Assembly: GCA_014898425.1 (NCBI GenBank)
Contig: RCSZ01000006.1
Location: 310,001-374,000, forward strand
Origin: Botryotinia globosa
Taxonomy: Eukaryota > Ascomycota > Leotiomycetes > Helotiales > Sclerotiniaceae
Length of the DNA: 64,000 nucleotides
Reading direction: 5' to 3'
A program made the position numbers and the translations under genes. Each line of letters opens with the position of its first letter. The stretch's first letter is position 1. The notes under the pieces are model-generated. The model was not told the DNA's origin, searched no databases, and saw nothing but the letters and a program-made list of their open reading frames with translations. Below are positions 12,439 to 23,092 of this stretch, piece by piece.

Positions 12439-13940
12439 ATATTAATAATAATAAATACTTTCTAATAATATAATATCTTTTATAATAGAATTATAGTTTA
12501 TATTATTTTATATAATACAATTTTTCTTTTTAAAATTTCTATAAATATATTATATAAATTATAGAATTTTTTTTGATTTAAATAGAAATCCATTTTTAGG
12601 GTTTATACTAAATATTCCTTATAAATCTTAATAAAATAATTATAATTCCTTATTAGATTATTATTATTTATAATTAAATCTCGAGTGTAGCGAGGATCGA
12701 GAGTTTGAGAGTTGATCCTTATAAAGATTAAAGAAATAAAAGAAAAAGCTTCTATGAATCCACGATCTGAAAAATTCTTTTTCCCCAACGGCTAGTTAAA
12801 TTTGATTGATTGTACTTTCTTTTTATTATATAAAATGATTCTATAAGATTTGATTTAAATCGATCTTATTTATAAGCATAGAATATACTAGAGCTTCATT
12901 ATAAATTATATAAATCTAGGAAATTTATATGAACAAAGGGAATTCACTTCAAAGGAATGACTTCAATACAAAGATAACTGTATTAAAGGGATTAAGCGAA
13001 TACGAAAGAAACTAGCTCTTTCAGTAGTGTCTATATAAGGCCTACTACTTTCCTATATAGCTAGCTCTTTAGATAGAATACAATTGGACATATAGGACCT
13101 ACAATACGTGGGTGCTACGTCTTTCGTATCCTTCTCGAATCAACAATATTTTTTAAAGAAAACCTAGAAAAGAAAAAGTAAGCAATTTCATTTTAATTTA
13201 GTCTAGCTTTTATAAATTGATTTCAATTCAATTTTCATTATATATATTTAATTTATCCCTAAAGCTAAAATTGATTAGATCTTCTACTATTATTATAATA
13301 ATAATAATAATAATAATTATTATTATAAAAGCTACCCTTCTACACTTCTTAAGATCTCTATTATTTGTAAGACGCTGTAAGGTGAGTTATACTATTCCAT
13401 CAAGTAAATTTCATATCAATTATAAGAACCCTCGAAATTAAATATCATCTCAGTTTTATAGGGTAAAACTTAGGGGCTCTCTATGAGAAGCATATGACTC
13501 AATTTAATCTACACGCGATTATACAGAGGTTGGAAGGGTAAGTATTATCAATCATACTAAAAAAAAATCTTATTTTTCTCTATTTTTAAACTTTAGACCA
13601 ATCAAATCATAATGCTGGTTGAATATCTATATAGTGAAATTTATCAGGCGAAAATATCATTAAAAATTATATTTTATTCAAAATCATTAATTTTTTAATC
13701 GATTTTAATTCTAAAGTCTATTTAGAATCTATTTAGAATCTATTTAGAATCTATTTAGAATCTATTTAGAGTTTATAAAAAGTTTTAATTTCTTTAAATA
13801 TTAGAAAATTAATTAAATTGATAAAAAGTAAGTAAAAGTTTCGAATATTAAATTTTGAAGGGGAATAATTCAATATCTATTTAAATAGTTTAAAGTAGTA
13901 ATAAAATCTCTAAAAATAGCAAAATTCTATTAAAAGTGGG
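12439..13940. other. AT-rich spacer between inverted LTR-like repeats
   Basis: About 1.5 kb with no convincing coding frame. It holds a short TAA/ATT microsatellite near 13289-13330 and a clean 11-bp repeat near 13718-13772. A stretch at 13000-13140 is less AT-rich and repeats short GCTAGCTCTTT/CTACTACTTTC phrases. The chance frames at 12603-12788 (minus) and 13217-13441 (plus) have no recognised similarity. Confidence 0.5.
13718..13772. repeat. 11-bp minisatellite (TATTTAGAATC)
   Basis: Five consecutive near-perfect 11-bp copies. Confidence 0.85.
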
Positions 13941-14213
13941 TGTCAAGGTTACAAGATTATAAGTCACGTGAGATTACATAGCGGGAGATCTTCGAACCTC
14001 TTTTGTATTACAAACTCTTTCGTTTCAGAATATTCTATAAACCTCTTTCTTTTTCAAAATATTCCAAAGATTTAATTTCTAATCTCGAACCCTTATATCG
14101 AAATCAACCTATTTACTATAAACTATATACTTTCAATAGTTTTAAAGAAATAATGAAAAGTCTTATTTCAAAATATATCTAAAGTTGATTTATTACTATT
14201 ATCTACTCTAACA
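13941..14213 (-). repeat. 273-bp LTR-like repeat, copy 2 (inverted)
   Basis: Inverted partner of 12166-12438, running from TGTCAAGG to CTCTAACA on the + strand. The flanking pentamers GTGGG (13936-13940) and ATAAG (14214-14218) differ only by three G-to-A changes. They could be a target duplication later altered by RIP, which would make this an independent solo LTR. Confidence 0.65.
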
Positions 14214-14618
14214 ATAAGATTTATAAGACTTACCCTTTCAACCTCCATAGAATATTTAATGACATTCAAGCCATCAAATTCTATTATATAATAGAGAGGA
14301 ATCGACTCATTAATTTCATCGAAATCACTAGTATCGACTAGATATTAATCGTTGCTTATATATTCTTAACAGCTGATATATATATAATTAGTTGAATATT
14401 GAAGAAAGACCTGAGGACTATTTCATACTCGTACTTGAATATTCCAAGAACTACAAACATTCAAAAATTTATGAAAATTTATGAAAATTTCAATATTTAC
14501 AAAAAGTTGAAATACTAAAAGCTGCTAAAGTATTAATGAACACTCAGACATTCAAAGACACTCAGATATTAAAAAGCACTCAAAAATTCATAAGAACTTG
14601 AATATTAAAAAGAACTTA

Positions 14619-15239
14619 GAGCTCGTTTGAATCGATCTGTTTTTAATATTAGAGCTAATATATTAGTTATATTAAATCTAATATTGCTTTTATTGAATAG
14701 AATATTAAGTCTAATATATTATAATTCAAATAAATATATTTATTAAATATAATATTAGATTTAATATAATATTAGATTTAATATAATATTAGATTTAATA
14801 TAATATTAGATTTAATATAATATTAGATTTAATATAATATTAGATTTAATATAATATTAGATTTAATATAATATTAGATTTAATAAAATATTAGATTTAA
14901 TAAAATATTAGATTTAATAAAATATTAGGTCTAATAATCTTAAAGTAATAAATATATCAACTTTTCTCAACTTTTCTTATACAATAATTAACAATACTTT
15001 TTAAAATATTATAAAACAAATATATTTAAAAAAATATAAAAAAATATAAAAAAATATAAAAAAAATACAAAAAAATACAAAAAAATACAATATTTCTTTT
15101 ATTTTTGTATATTCTAATATTATTTCAAATATATTAGCCTCAATCTAATATATCCAATATATATTAGCTTCAATCCTTTGCCATTTTATCATTATTAGAG
15201 ATTTCATCAAATAAAAATAAAATCGATCCGAACGGGCTC
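14619..15239. mobile_element. PIF/Harbinger-like MITE, 621 bp
   Basis: Ends are GAGCTCGTTTGAATCGAT on the left and, reverse-complemented, GAGCCCGTTCGGATCGAT on the right. They differ only by transitions. The element is flanked by TTA at 14616-14618 and 15240-15242, the 3-bp TWA duplication typical of PIF/Harbinger. It has no coding capacity. Its centre is occupied by an expanded 17-bp tandem repeat. A/T-rich pentamer-like repeats (AAAAATA/AAAAATAC) lie near 15030-15090. Confidence 0.82.
14740..14940. repeat. 17-bp tandem repeat (TAGATTTAATATAATAT)
   Basis: About eleven copies inside the Harbinger-like MITE. The last three carry a shared variant (AATAAAATAT), showing local homogenisation after the variant arose. 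Confidence 0.9.
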
Positions 15240-15608
15240 TTAGATATCACACTAAACACTTAAATATTCATAAGCATATGAACATTTATAAGTACTTGAA
15301 CATTGACAGGCATTTAAACATTGACAGGCTATTGAATATTCAAGATCATATATGTCATGAAATGTATCTGATCAATCAAATAATTTAACAAGCGTACAGG
15401 TCCGTTCAAGCACTCGATGGCTCTTGACAACTTGGAAAAATTGAGAGAAGGAAAGAACGATGATCAATGTTTACAGGTACATATTGAACTCTCGAATTCA
15501 TCTCAATTCTTTTCCTCTTTGTCGTACATGAGGTACCAAAAGTGATACAAAATTCCAATTTCCAATTCCAATCCAATAAGCCCCCATTCCCCCCCCTTTT
15601 CACCCACC

Positions 15609-16139
15609 ATGACTTTCTGCGCTGTTCTTCGGGCCGAAATTTTCCTCTCCCGTGTGTTGGAGAACCCTTGTTCCAGGGCTGCTTGTCGATACCTAAAGAA
15701 TTGGTATTCTAAAACCAATGTCTTCTTTCTTGTCGTGCAGTTGACAATTCTTTCGGTTTCTGGGTGGGCTACCAGCAAGTGGAGCCTTGGTACAGACCTG
15801 CAGCCAGCCTCGCTGTTCTGTCAGTGTTTTTCCTCGCCCCTCCTCGTTCTGGACCTGGTCTCCCTGTTCTCCTATCGTCTTCGCGCCGCGGAATCTCGCT
15901 TTGCCATAGTCAATTCTTTCGTTGCTGGCTTCTCGTTGATGACGATATTGGATATCGATCATGAGAAGAAGAAGGAGGACCCTAAGTGGAAGGAAGGTCC
16001 AGGCGAGATTGCTTCCTTGATTCTGGCAATCTCATATATTTTTCTTATCGTCCTTGTTTGGATTCGGTTGCGAGCGACCAAAGCGCAAGTGAAGCGAGAG
16101 ATGATGAAACGAGAACAATTTGCGAGAGATCGTAGATAG
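15609..16139 (+). CDS. Small multi-pass membrane protein, unknown function
   Basis: A 176-residue open frame starting ATG after CACCC and ending in a basic tail. I see three hydrophobic stretches suited to membrane spanning: about residues 38-54 (FFLVVQLTILSVSGWA), 75-115 (LLVLDLVSLF and IVNSFVAGFSLMTIL) and 135-155 (IASLILAISYIFLIVLVWI). An acidic/basic loop HEKKKEDPKWKEGPG lies between the last two, and a Lys/Arg-rich C-terminus follows. An overlapping frame (15764-15964) is also open and hydrophobic. A pyrimidine-rich tract ending TCGTGCAG at 15740 looks like an intron acceptor, so the true N-terminal exon structure may differ. I do not recognise the family. Confidence 0.5.
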   Translation: MTFCAVLRAEIFLSRVLENPCSRAACRYLKNWYSKTNVFFLVVQLTILSVSGWATSKWSLGTDLQPASLFCQCFSSPLLVLDLVSLFSYRLRAAESRFAIVNSFVAGFSLMTILDIDHEKKKEDPKWKEGPGEIASLILAISYIFLIVLVWIRLRATKAQVKREMMKREQFARDRR

Positions 16140-18426
16140 ACAACCCTCAGAGCGGGTTAACCCGGGGGTCGCACCCTGGGGCAGCCGCATGGTGCTGTTC
16201 TGGGCTCGACCATGCTTGCACCGAGTCCAGCGGCCAAGGGACCGCATCCCGAGCCCCTACAGAGTTCGACGTTCACGGTCGTTGTCGGGTGTTAGTATTC
16301 GAGGGGACTGTCAATCATTATCAGACACCCCAGGATTGTCGACCATCACTAGACTTTCCATAAGTTCGAGCTGGGATTCTCCTTGCGAACGCGAGGAACA
16401 ATGAACTCAGATCTGATCGACCCATTAGCTGCATGGGAACTCAAAGACGATCGGGTCACCTCCTACCAATCACTTTAGCATTGATCTATGCTATTTGAAT
16501 ATCCTCGCGATAAATTATCCAATAATTTCGCCAGCAGGAGGTTTTACCCTGGATATCATCATCATCACTCAGATGTCCTTCCTTCGGATATCATCATCAC
16601 CCAGATATCCTCAATTTCGAAAAATCCATTTATTCGAAACTCGCTCTATCAAAGGTTCCCCTCAACATTTATCGCAACCAGATACTATCAGCAGAAGCTT
16701 CGCATTGATTTCCTGAAGCGCAAGATACAACATCAATCATATCTCAGCGTCTCAATTCAAAGCTTTGAAGTAGCCAGCCTGCTTGGATTTCTATTACAGC
16801 ATTCCGTCAGTGTCTGGGTCAATTTGTCAACATTCTGAATTGGAGACTCCTTGAGAACCTCCATCTCGATGTCAACACTCAAGACCAAAAGCTCAAAATC
16901 GATGTAAAGATAATGCTCGGACTACTTAGTCATCATCAAGATATTCCCAGAGCTGTTAATCAAGCCAGAGACGACTAGTCTATTTGAATTGACATCTCAA
17001 TAACCGAGCTTGGACTCAAATGGCCAACAATGTCGTTGAAGACCTTGCGCCGTTATGCTATATCAGTCCTCAGTCCGAAGCACAAAAGCCGGAGTTCTGC
17101 AGTCATGACCATGACTGTCAACTGAGAGTTCAAACTTAGAGTATAGGCAATACCTACTCTTTGTTTGATAGATTATTAGAATCGTCATTCGAAGACCTCG
17201 ATTTGACATCAAACTAAATCGGCTGGTTTGCTGTTTGTCTCGCGTATACTTTTACTGCACACGCAGTCCTTTGTGATTGAACCATCATCTCCATGGCACA
17301 TTCTATCAATGATATCTGTCATCAAAATACCTGATATAATCGAGATATTTCTCCGCAAGAACACCCTATCTGACAAAGGGTCTTGCACACAGAGCTCTCT
17401 TTTTGCTAAAACATTGCATTATCGATGCCAGAGTACTGAATCGCATCGAAGACTGACTTCATTACAATGATTTTTGTATGGAGATGTGATTGGATTCGGC
17501 CAAATACTTCATCGCAACAATCTATACCTTGAAAGCAGAAGTACGATTTATCTCGTCATCCCTGCTTCGATATGATGTGAAATTGGAATCTTGAACTTCT
17601 CCTTGTTACGATGGTTCATCATGCATCGAAGGAGGACTTCCGGAACAAAAGATGTGGAGTTGGAACATTCACTTCATTGAAACATTCACTTCATTGGAAC
17701 ATTCTCTGCATGAAAATTCTATGAATTTGGATTGGAAACTCAACTCTCTATTTATGAAAGGTTGTGGAACTTGGAATTTTCACTTACAATAAATTTGTGA
17801 TGAAATTGCAACAGTCTCCTGATTGGAGTGGAAAACTTTCGTCAGAGCACTCCTTTGTCCGAATGTTGTGAATTTGGAACACTCACTTCATTGCGGAAGA
17901 GCACGCTAAAAACACTGAAAATACCCCTTGTATTGCTCACCTCATTATTGTAATGCTCGTTAGCTCTGTTTGGATCACTATCGTATCGGAACTTTCATGG
18001 GAAGACTCTCATTGTTGGGAAGCTTAGATATCGGAGCCTCGTTACAAGAAAGATACTTTGTTCATTACAACACCACTTTTTATGGTAGATTTCTTGAACG
18101 CGTTACTGAAACACGAATTAATGCAGCAGACATCAAGAGGCATTTCTCCGTCAGCATTTTGATGGAAATGATCTATTCATTTGTAACTTTTAACACCCAT
18201 ACCAAAAGAGGTGGCATGCATATTTTCCTCTCAAGTTATCGGTGATGTTGAGGCATGATCATTCAAAAGTTGTTGGTCAAACTCTCAACTACAGCTCCAT
18301 CTAGAGATAAGAGCCAATTCAGAAATGGTATTTATATGAGAGAGTTTTAAATTCATGGAAGCGAGCTTCTCTGCTATTGGATAATTTAAATCTCTTCCCC
18401 GAGACTCGCAAGTCAACTTTCGATCC
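16140..18426. other. Intergenic, no gene seen
   Basis: Ordinary composition. Several short frames (16120-16404, 16488-16838, 17228-17470, 17970-18245) have neither domain-like patterns nor intron signals. It could hold 3' UTR of the preceding gene and decayed repeats. A degenerate 20-bp repeat lies near 17660-17705. Confidence 0.5.
17657..17706. repeat. Short tandem repeat (GGAACATTCACTTCATT-like)
   Basis: Two and a half to three copies of an approximately 17-20 bp unit. A further related copy (GGAACACTCACTTCATT) occurs near 17876, so the motif is dispersed locally. Confidence 0.6.
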
Positions 18427-18434
18427 CCCAGTGG

Positions 18435-18901
18435 CAGTGTAGGCAATAGTATTTCCCGTATTTCGTATACGGGTTAGTTTAGTGGTACATATCGAATTTT
18501 TTCGAAATATATACATATATAGTATAGAATCCAATATCACTGAAAATATTCAATATTATTTAGTTATTCAATATTATTAGTAATATATTGAAATATTGGA
18601 ATCTAATATAAAATATACATTCCTATCTAAATTAAACTAGAAATAAAAGATTCCTATTCATATTAGATAATAAAATTCTATTCCTTATTTGAATTGATAT
18701 AAAATCCCTTGTTTCTAGTTTAATTTGGATAAGAATGTAAATTTTTATATTAAATTCTAATATTTCAATATATTGCTAGTATTCTTTAAATATATAAATA
18801 TATATAAGAGTGGTATAACCTTTTTTTTATATATATTAGCTGTAATATCAATATACTAATACATGCTACAGTTTCACTGTAGTATACTATTGCCTACACT
18901 A
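18435..18901. mobile_element. hAT-type MITE, 467 bp, foldback
   Basis: Left end CAGTGTAGGCAATAGTAT pairs with the right end (reverse complement TAGTGTAGGCAATAGTAT). The flanks CCCAGTGG (18427-18434) and CTCAGTGG (18902-18909) form an 8-bp duplication with one C/T difference. The interior is AT-rich and largely self-complementary (for example TAAACTAGAAA versus TTTCTAGTTTA). It has no coding capacity. Near the left end GGTTAGTTTAGTGGTA resembles a tRNA A-box. Confidence 0.82.
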
Positions 18902-18909
18902 CTCAGTGG

Positions 18910-20084
18910 ATGTCAGCTGTGATAAAAGTCGGAAGGGCTGTAGGTTTTTCTTTTTCAAGAGACTTCCTCTTTTCGGGCACTATCTATGGCTTTGATTCTA
19001 CAGCATTGGATTATCTCGTTCATTAAGATGGATCCTTCTGTTCACATAACACTGGGATTGTGTCAATCAGACAGCGAAACCACTGGCCAGAATGGCATTT
19101 CGCCATAAACAGGCTTGTGGCTTGTTAATTTTGACCGTTGAAAACCAATTCATCGATTTCCAGCTGGTAATCCATACGGACTAAACATCCAGATGTACCA
19201 TGTTCTCATTAATACTGTCGAGCTCGATCTCTTCCATACTCGAGCAATCCAGCGAACAATTTGGTTGTCGAAATAATGAGTTGGTTGAAGAATAAGTGGG
19301 AAGACGAATGAACATAGCTTGAGGAAGTTTCTTTTCATTTCCAGGATATAGTTATCCTTTTTTTTCTAGCTAACACTTAGATAGTGACGTCGAATGTACC
19401 TCATAGTCCAAATGTACCTTATAGTTCGAATCCACCTCATAGTTCGAATCCGGTTGTCTCTAATCAGCCTTCACGCTTTCAGTACACGGGATTAATTGAA
19501 CTCTCGATGTATCAGATGATACTTTGGAGTCTCCACGTAATTCATCATGCTTTAAGTCTCGGCTTACTCGAAGTTAAACCTTGGTATCTCAAGTAAAGAA
19601 AGTGTTTGGAATTTTCCGATTTCGACACCGGAAAAGTGGTCACGATATACGTATCATTGAGGTGAGCAAAACTGACAAATTCCAGGCCAAGATCAAAATA
19701 ATTTGTGAGAGTACCAGAATTGAATGATACTCTGTCGTAAAGCTTACATTCGATTTAAAAATTGCTTGGAAGATGACCCTGCATACATGACAATCGGTAC
19801 GTTCCGAGTGTTCGTGTTAAAGTACTAGTTTGAGCCCGTCGAAGAATCTAGGTCCACGTTATCCACGATCCGAAGGTCACACAAACTTGAAAATTATTAT
19901 AAATACATCAAATTTCTCACCACGAATTGTTTCACTATCTCATTCCTCCCCGAAGCATCGCGATTTTTGGATTTTGCTACAACGTTGAAGGCACTGTACT
20001 TGGTCTTATAACTTCATAGTTGAATGAATCGAAGATAATAATGGTTGAATTTAGGTTTCGAATTGATCAGAACAAGGATCTAGA
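18910..20084. other. Intergenic, no gene seen
   Basis: Ordinary composition. The open frames at 19150-19338 (minus) and 19384-19596 (plus) show no domain. The second overlaps a short tandem repeat at 19390-19452 (an 18-bp unit resembling CACCTCATAGTTCGAATC, about 3.5 copies). Confidence 0.5.
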
Positions 20085-20639
20085 ATGCCGCTCGACAAGC
20101 TTATTCCATTTTACGAATTCATCGCCTACTTTGGAGCACTCTTGTCTGGATGGATGATTTATTCAGAATTTAGCCGTGGTGGTTATAGAGGGGGCGAGAG
20201 TCGGATGCGAGCAAAGCTACTGTTGCAACTATTACAGATGTCTCCAGAGGAACGATCTGATAGAATCTTGGATCTCTTCTTCTTTGTGCTTTCTGACAAG
20301 ACAACCGAGGTACCTGAGGAAGTTCTTCCCGAGATTCTCGAGCATCTCCAACGTCGAATTGGTGGCACAGAAACTGTTCAAAGAAGCGAATGGTTCCGGA
20401 CTTTGACCACAGACGAACTTGACAGATATAGCGACGTCCAGCGTAGAGTGACTCCAAATCGTTGACGTAATTTCCCATTAGGAATCAAAGGGAACTGGAA
20501 CATACCAACTGTGGAGAGTCCAATGGGATTTGAGAAAGAGATTGCCAGGGTTCAGAAGTGTATTGAGGAGTACAAGAAAGGAATGTCGTCATCGAAAGCA
20601 AAGATGGCGGAAAATATTGATCTTGAAAAAGGACTTTGA
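20085..20639 (+). CDS. Membrane-anchored coiled-coil protein, paralogue A
   Basis: Best read as two exons, 20085-20442 and 20482-20639, giving 171 residues. The intervening 39 nt starts GTAGAG, ends TTAG, contains TTGAC as a possible branch site and carries an in-frame TGA (20463). Unspliced, the product would stop at residue 126. The predicted protein has an N-terminal hydrophobic segment (FIAYFGALLSGWMIY), then a helical domain with LLQMSPEERSDRILDLFFFVLSD and VLPEILEHL. A C-terminal helix follows (MGFEKEIARVQKCIEEYKK), and it ends DLEKGL. It aligns along its length with the 170-residue protein encoded at 23093-23605 on the opposite strand. A 39-nt intron is unusually short, so a nonsense-mutated pseudogene is the alternative. 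Function unknown. Confidence 0.62.
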
Positions 20640-20987
20640 TGGGAGGGATGAGAAATTTTCCATCGTCAAGGGATTAGCTGATAGTGTGGTACACCTGGGC
20701 GGTATGAATAGGTTCGATTTTTCAATCATTACGTTATCTGATATATCGCCTGATTGTATCCTGGAAGTCATGAGGAGAATCTAAGTTCGTTAATTGTCCG
20801 TCTGCATAATTCCATCCAGATGACTAGCAAGGACTTCAATAAAAGATAGACTTCTGAATTAAAATTCATCTCTCTTCAGATATTTTTGTATGTCGTCCCC
20901 AATGACAACCGATTTCTCTCAACTGCTATGAAATCTCTCAGTGCCTGATAAATCCACAAAATATGCTACTCTCGTATAAAATCAATC

Positions 20988-21667
20988 TCAGATAGAATGA
21001 TGCAAAGACCTGCTAAACACCGAATCACTGTATTCAACAATTAGAATTGTCAGAGGCATGTAATGAACAAATTCAAAGTCGGCCTCGGGCTCAATGTCTC
21101 TGAGCCAGTGAGAAGTATTCAATGCACTTAAATCTGCAAATTCTGAGGAAATTGGATCTGAAAGCGGTAGTGGCAGCAAAGAGTGCTGGATGGCAGTCAC
21201 GAGTTGATTATTGAGTTCGTTGGTGAAGGATGTTGGGTAGAGATTTGGTATTGGGTAATTGTCAGACTTTGATCTGCTACAAGTGAAAACAGGTTGTCAA
21301 TTTCTTTTTCAAGAATTTCAATGTTGCGGACTAGGTTATGATTGTTTAGAGAACAGTGGGCGTCGAAGTCGTTGGGCTTTGCTACTCTCTGGATTTTCAT
21401 TGCCATATTCATATGGAAATATATCTGTGTTGGAGAGAGCATTCCTCATCAAGGAAAGATGTTCGGCACCAGGATAATATATATAGTAATTAGATTGAGC
21501 GTTCCATTTATGTGCTGAATCACAAGCGAGCCAGGTATGCCTTTTATCAGAAATTCAAGGAAGTTGACAGGAGAATTATACCCGGCGAAGGATGCAAATA
21601 TACAGATAACCGGAAGCGAAATCGGATTGATAAGATCGCTCATGCGAACAGTCATTACAGGGGTATA
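20988..21667 (-). CDS. Possible multi-exon minus-strand gene, product unknown
   Basis: Minus-strand frames line up as plausible exons. The first (about 21655-21470) holds hydrophobic stretches LPVICIFASFAGY and LNLITIYIIL. A 45-nt intron (21425-21469) from GTGCCG to CACAG joins it in frame to an exon starting at 21424. A later frame shift or second intron, ending near the CTTGTAG/CAGATC region at about 21290, leads into an open stretch to 20988. The 5' part may lie beyond the foldback MITE (22467-22600), where an ATG and a TTATTACAG acceptor-like site abut the insertion. I do not recognise the product. A disrupted gene is as likely as an intact one. Confidence 0.3.
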
Positions 21668-22466
21668 AGTCGACCACCCCTCTTTTGGGCCACCCTTTTA
21701 CACCAAAAATCACTTTTTTAGCCTATCAATATCTCTATCAATATTGAATATAATTTAATAAAAATTTATATTTATATAATTTAAGCTTTTTAAGCTTATG
21801 TTAATCTTTTTTTAGAATTTTAGGATTTTTGTGGATCGATTTCTAAGGCTTCAAAATATCGATTTTCAATTTATATATAAATCACATACAAATTTAAATT
21901 TTTATAAAATCTTTAATAACTTTTTAACAACAATTATTGAAAGAAAATTGTATATCTTTTTGAAAATTTCAAATCTAAATCTATATAGAAATTTCAATTT
22001 TTTTTTTAAAAATGAATAAATATAGAGATATAATATACAATGAGTTAAGAATAGTATAAATAATCCCTGTAATTTTAAGGATACCCTTTTAAATATTTAT
22101 TTTTAAGGAATTTTTCATTTTTTAAAGATTTTCTAGATTAAATCTTTTAAAAATTTATAATAAAATTTATAATTTATTTTTAACTATTTTTCCTTAAAAG
22201 TTATTATAGATTTTATGAAATTTTAGATTTGTATGTAATTTATATGTAATTAAAAATCGATATTTCGAAGCTTTAGAAATCGATCCAGAAAAATCCTAAA
22301 AATCTAAAAATTTCAAAATAGATTTGAAATAATTTGAATTATATAGATTTAAATTTTTATTAAATTATATTCAATATTGATAGAGATATTGATAGGCCAA
22401 AAAAGTGATTTTTGGTGTAAAAGGGTGGCCCGAAACAGGGGTGGCCCGAAAGTAGGGTGGTCGACT
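21668..22466. mobile_element. Foldback Tc1/mariner-type MITE, 799 bp
   Basis: Both ends read AGTCGACCACCC (right end reverse-complemented) and are flanked by TA at 21666-21667 and 22467-22468. The two halves are inverted copies of each other along almost their whole length. Examples are TTTTACACCAAAAATCAC near each end and ATCGATTTCTAAGGCTTC near 21836 against its complement near 22280. The RNA or single strand could fold into one hairpin of nearly 400 bp. GC-rich ends repeat GGGCCACC motifs; the centre is AT-rich. No coding capacity. Confidence 0.88.
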
Positions 22467-23092
22467 TAGTGACTGTAATAAGCAAGTCAAAACGAAGAGT
22501 TGCTGATAGAAACCCATTTCAGTAGGCATCTCTAATGATTGATTCAATGGACAGGTATTTGAAATCCAGAATGAAACTTTTCGAAGTTGATATGTGCTCG
22601 CTCATCGTATGAAAGCCGCGGAGCTCCGTGCCATAATATCACCAACATTGAAAATCACACGTGGCGCAAAGATTTGAAGCTGGGCTCGATTCTACCATTC
22701 TACTATTCTTTGAGAGTTTCGGAACATATGATACTTCAGAAGATTATAGACGTCTTGCCATGTCTCGATCTCTGCATGTGGGGAGCAGCCTCACTAATAT
22801 GACTCGCTAAGGAAGATCATGAAATGAAGCGTGAGCCTGAGGAATCTAATCAGGGTAAGTGAATCGAAACTTCTCCGCTTATATACTGCCCATTACTACT
22901 TTTTCTCCATCACCAAGCCAGCAAACATATCTCCAAAAATAATCATGAATCGATCTCATGTATAGGGACAATAGGAACTTCATGACCATTTCCAGCTGCC
23001 TGATTCCTAGTATGGATGCTAAGCTTTGAAGGTTGAGTATTCAATATGTTACTTTCGATATTCCCATACAAATTGCCCCCAAAGCCCCTCTC
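22467..23092. other. Intergenic, no firm gene
   Basis: Ordinary composition between the foldback MITE and paralogue B. A perfect donor-like GGTAAGT occurs at about 22854 on the + strand, but no supported exon leads into it. The frame at 22587-22802 has no recognisable similarity. It may hold the 5' part of the possible minus-strand gene split by the MITE. Confidence 0.4.

Noticed and set aside
13217..13441. ORF with a poly-Ile run
   Set aside because: The run comes from an ATT/TAA microsatellite; nothing else supports it.
16120..16404. 94-codon Arg/Ser-rich ORF after the membrane protein
   Set aside because: Overlaps the end of the 15609-16139 frame; no domain and composition follows GC-rich spacer; more likely 3' UTR.
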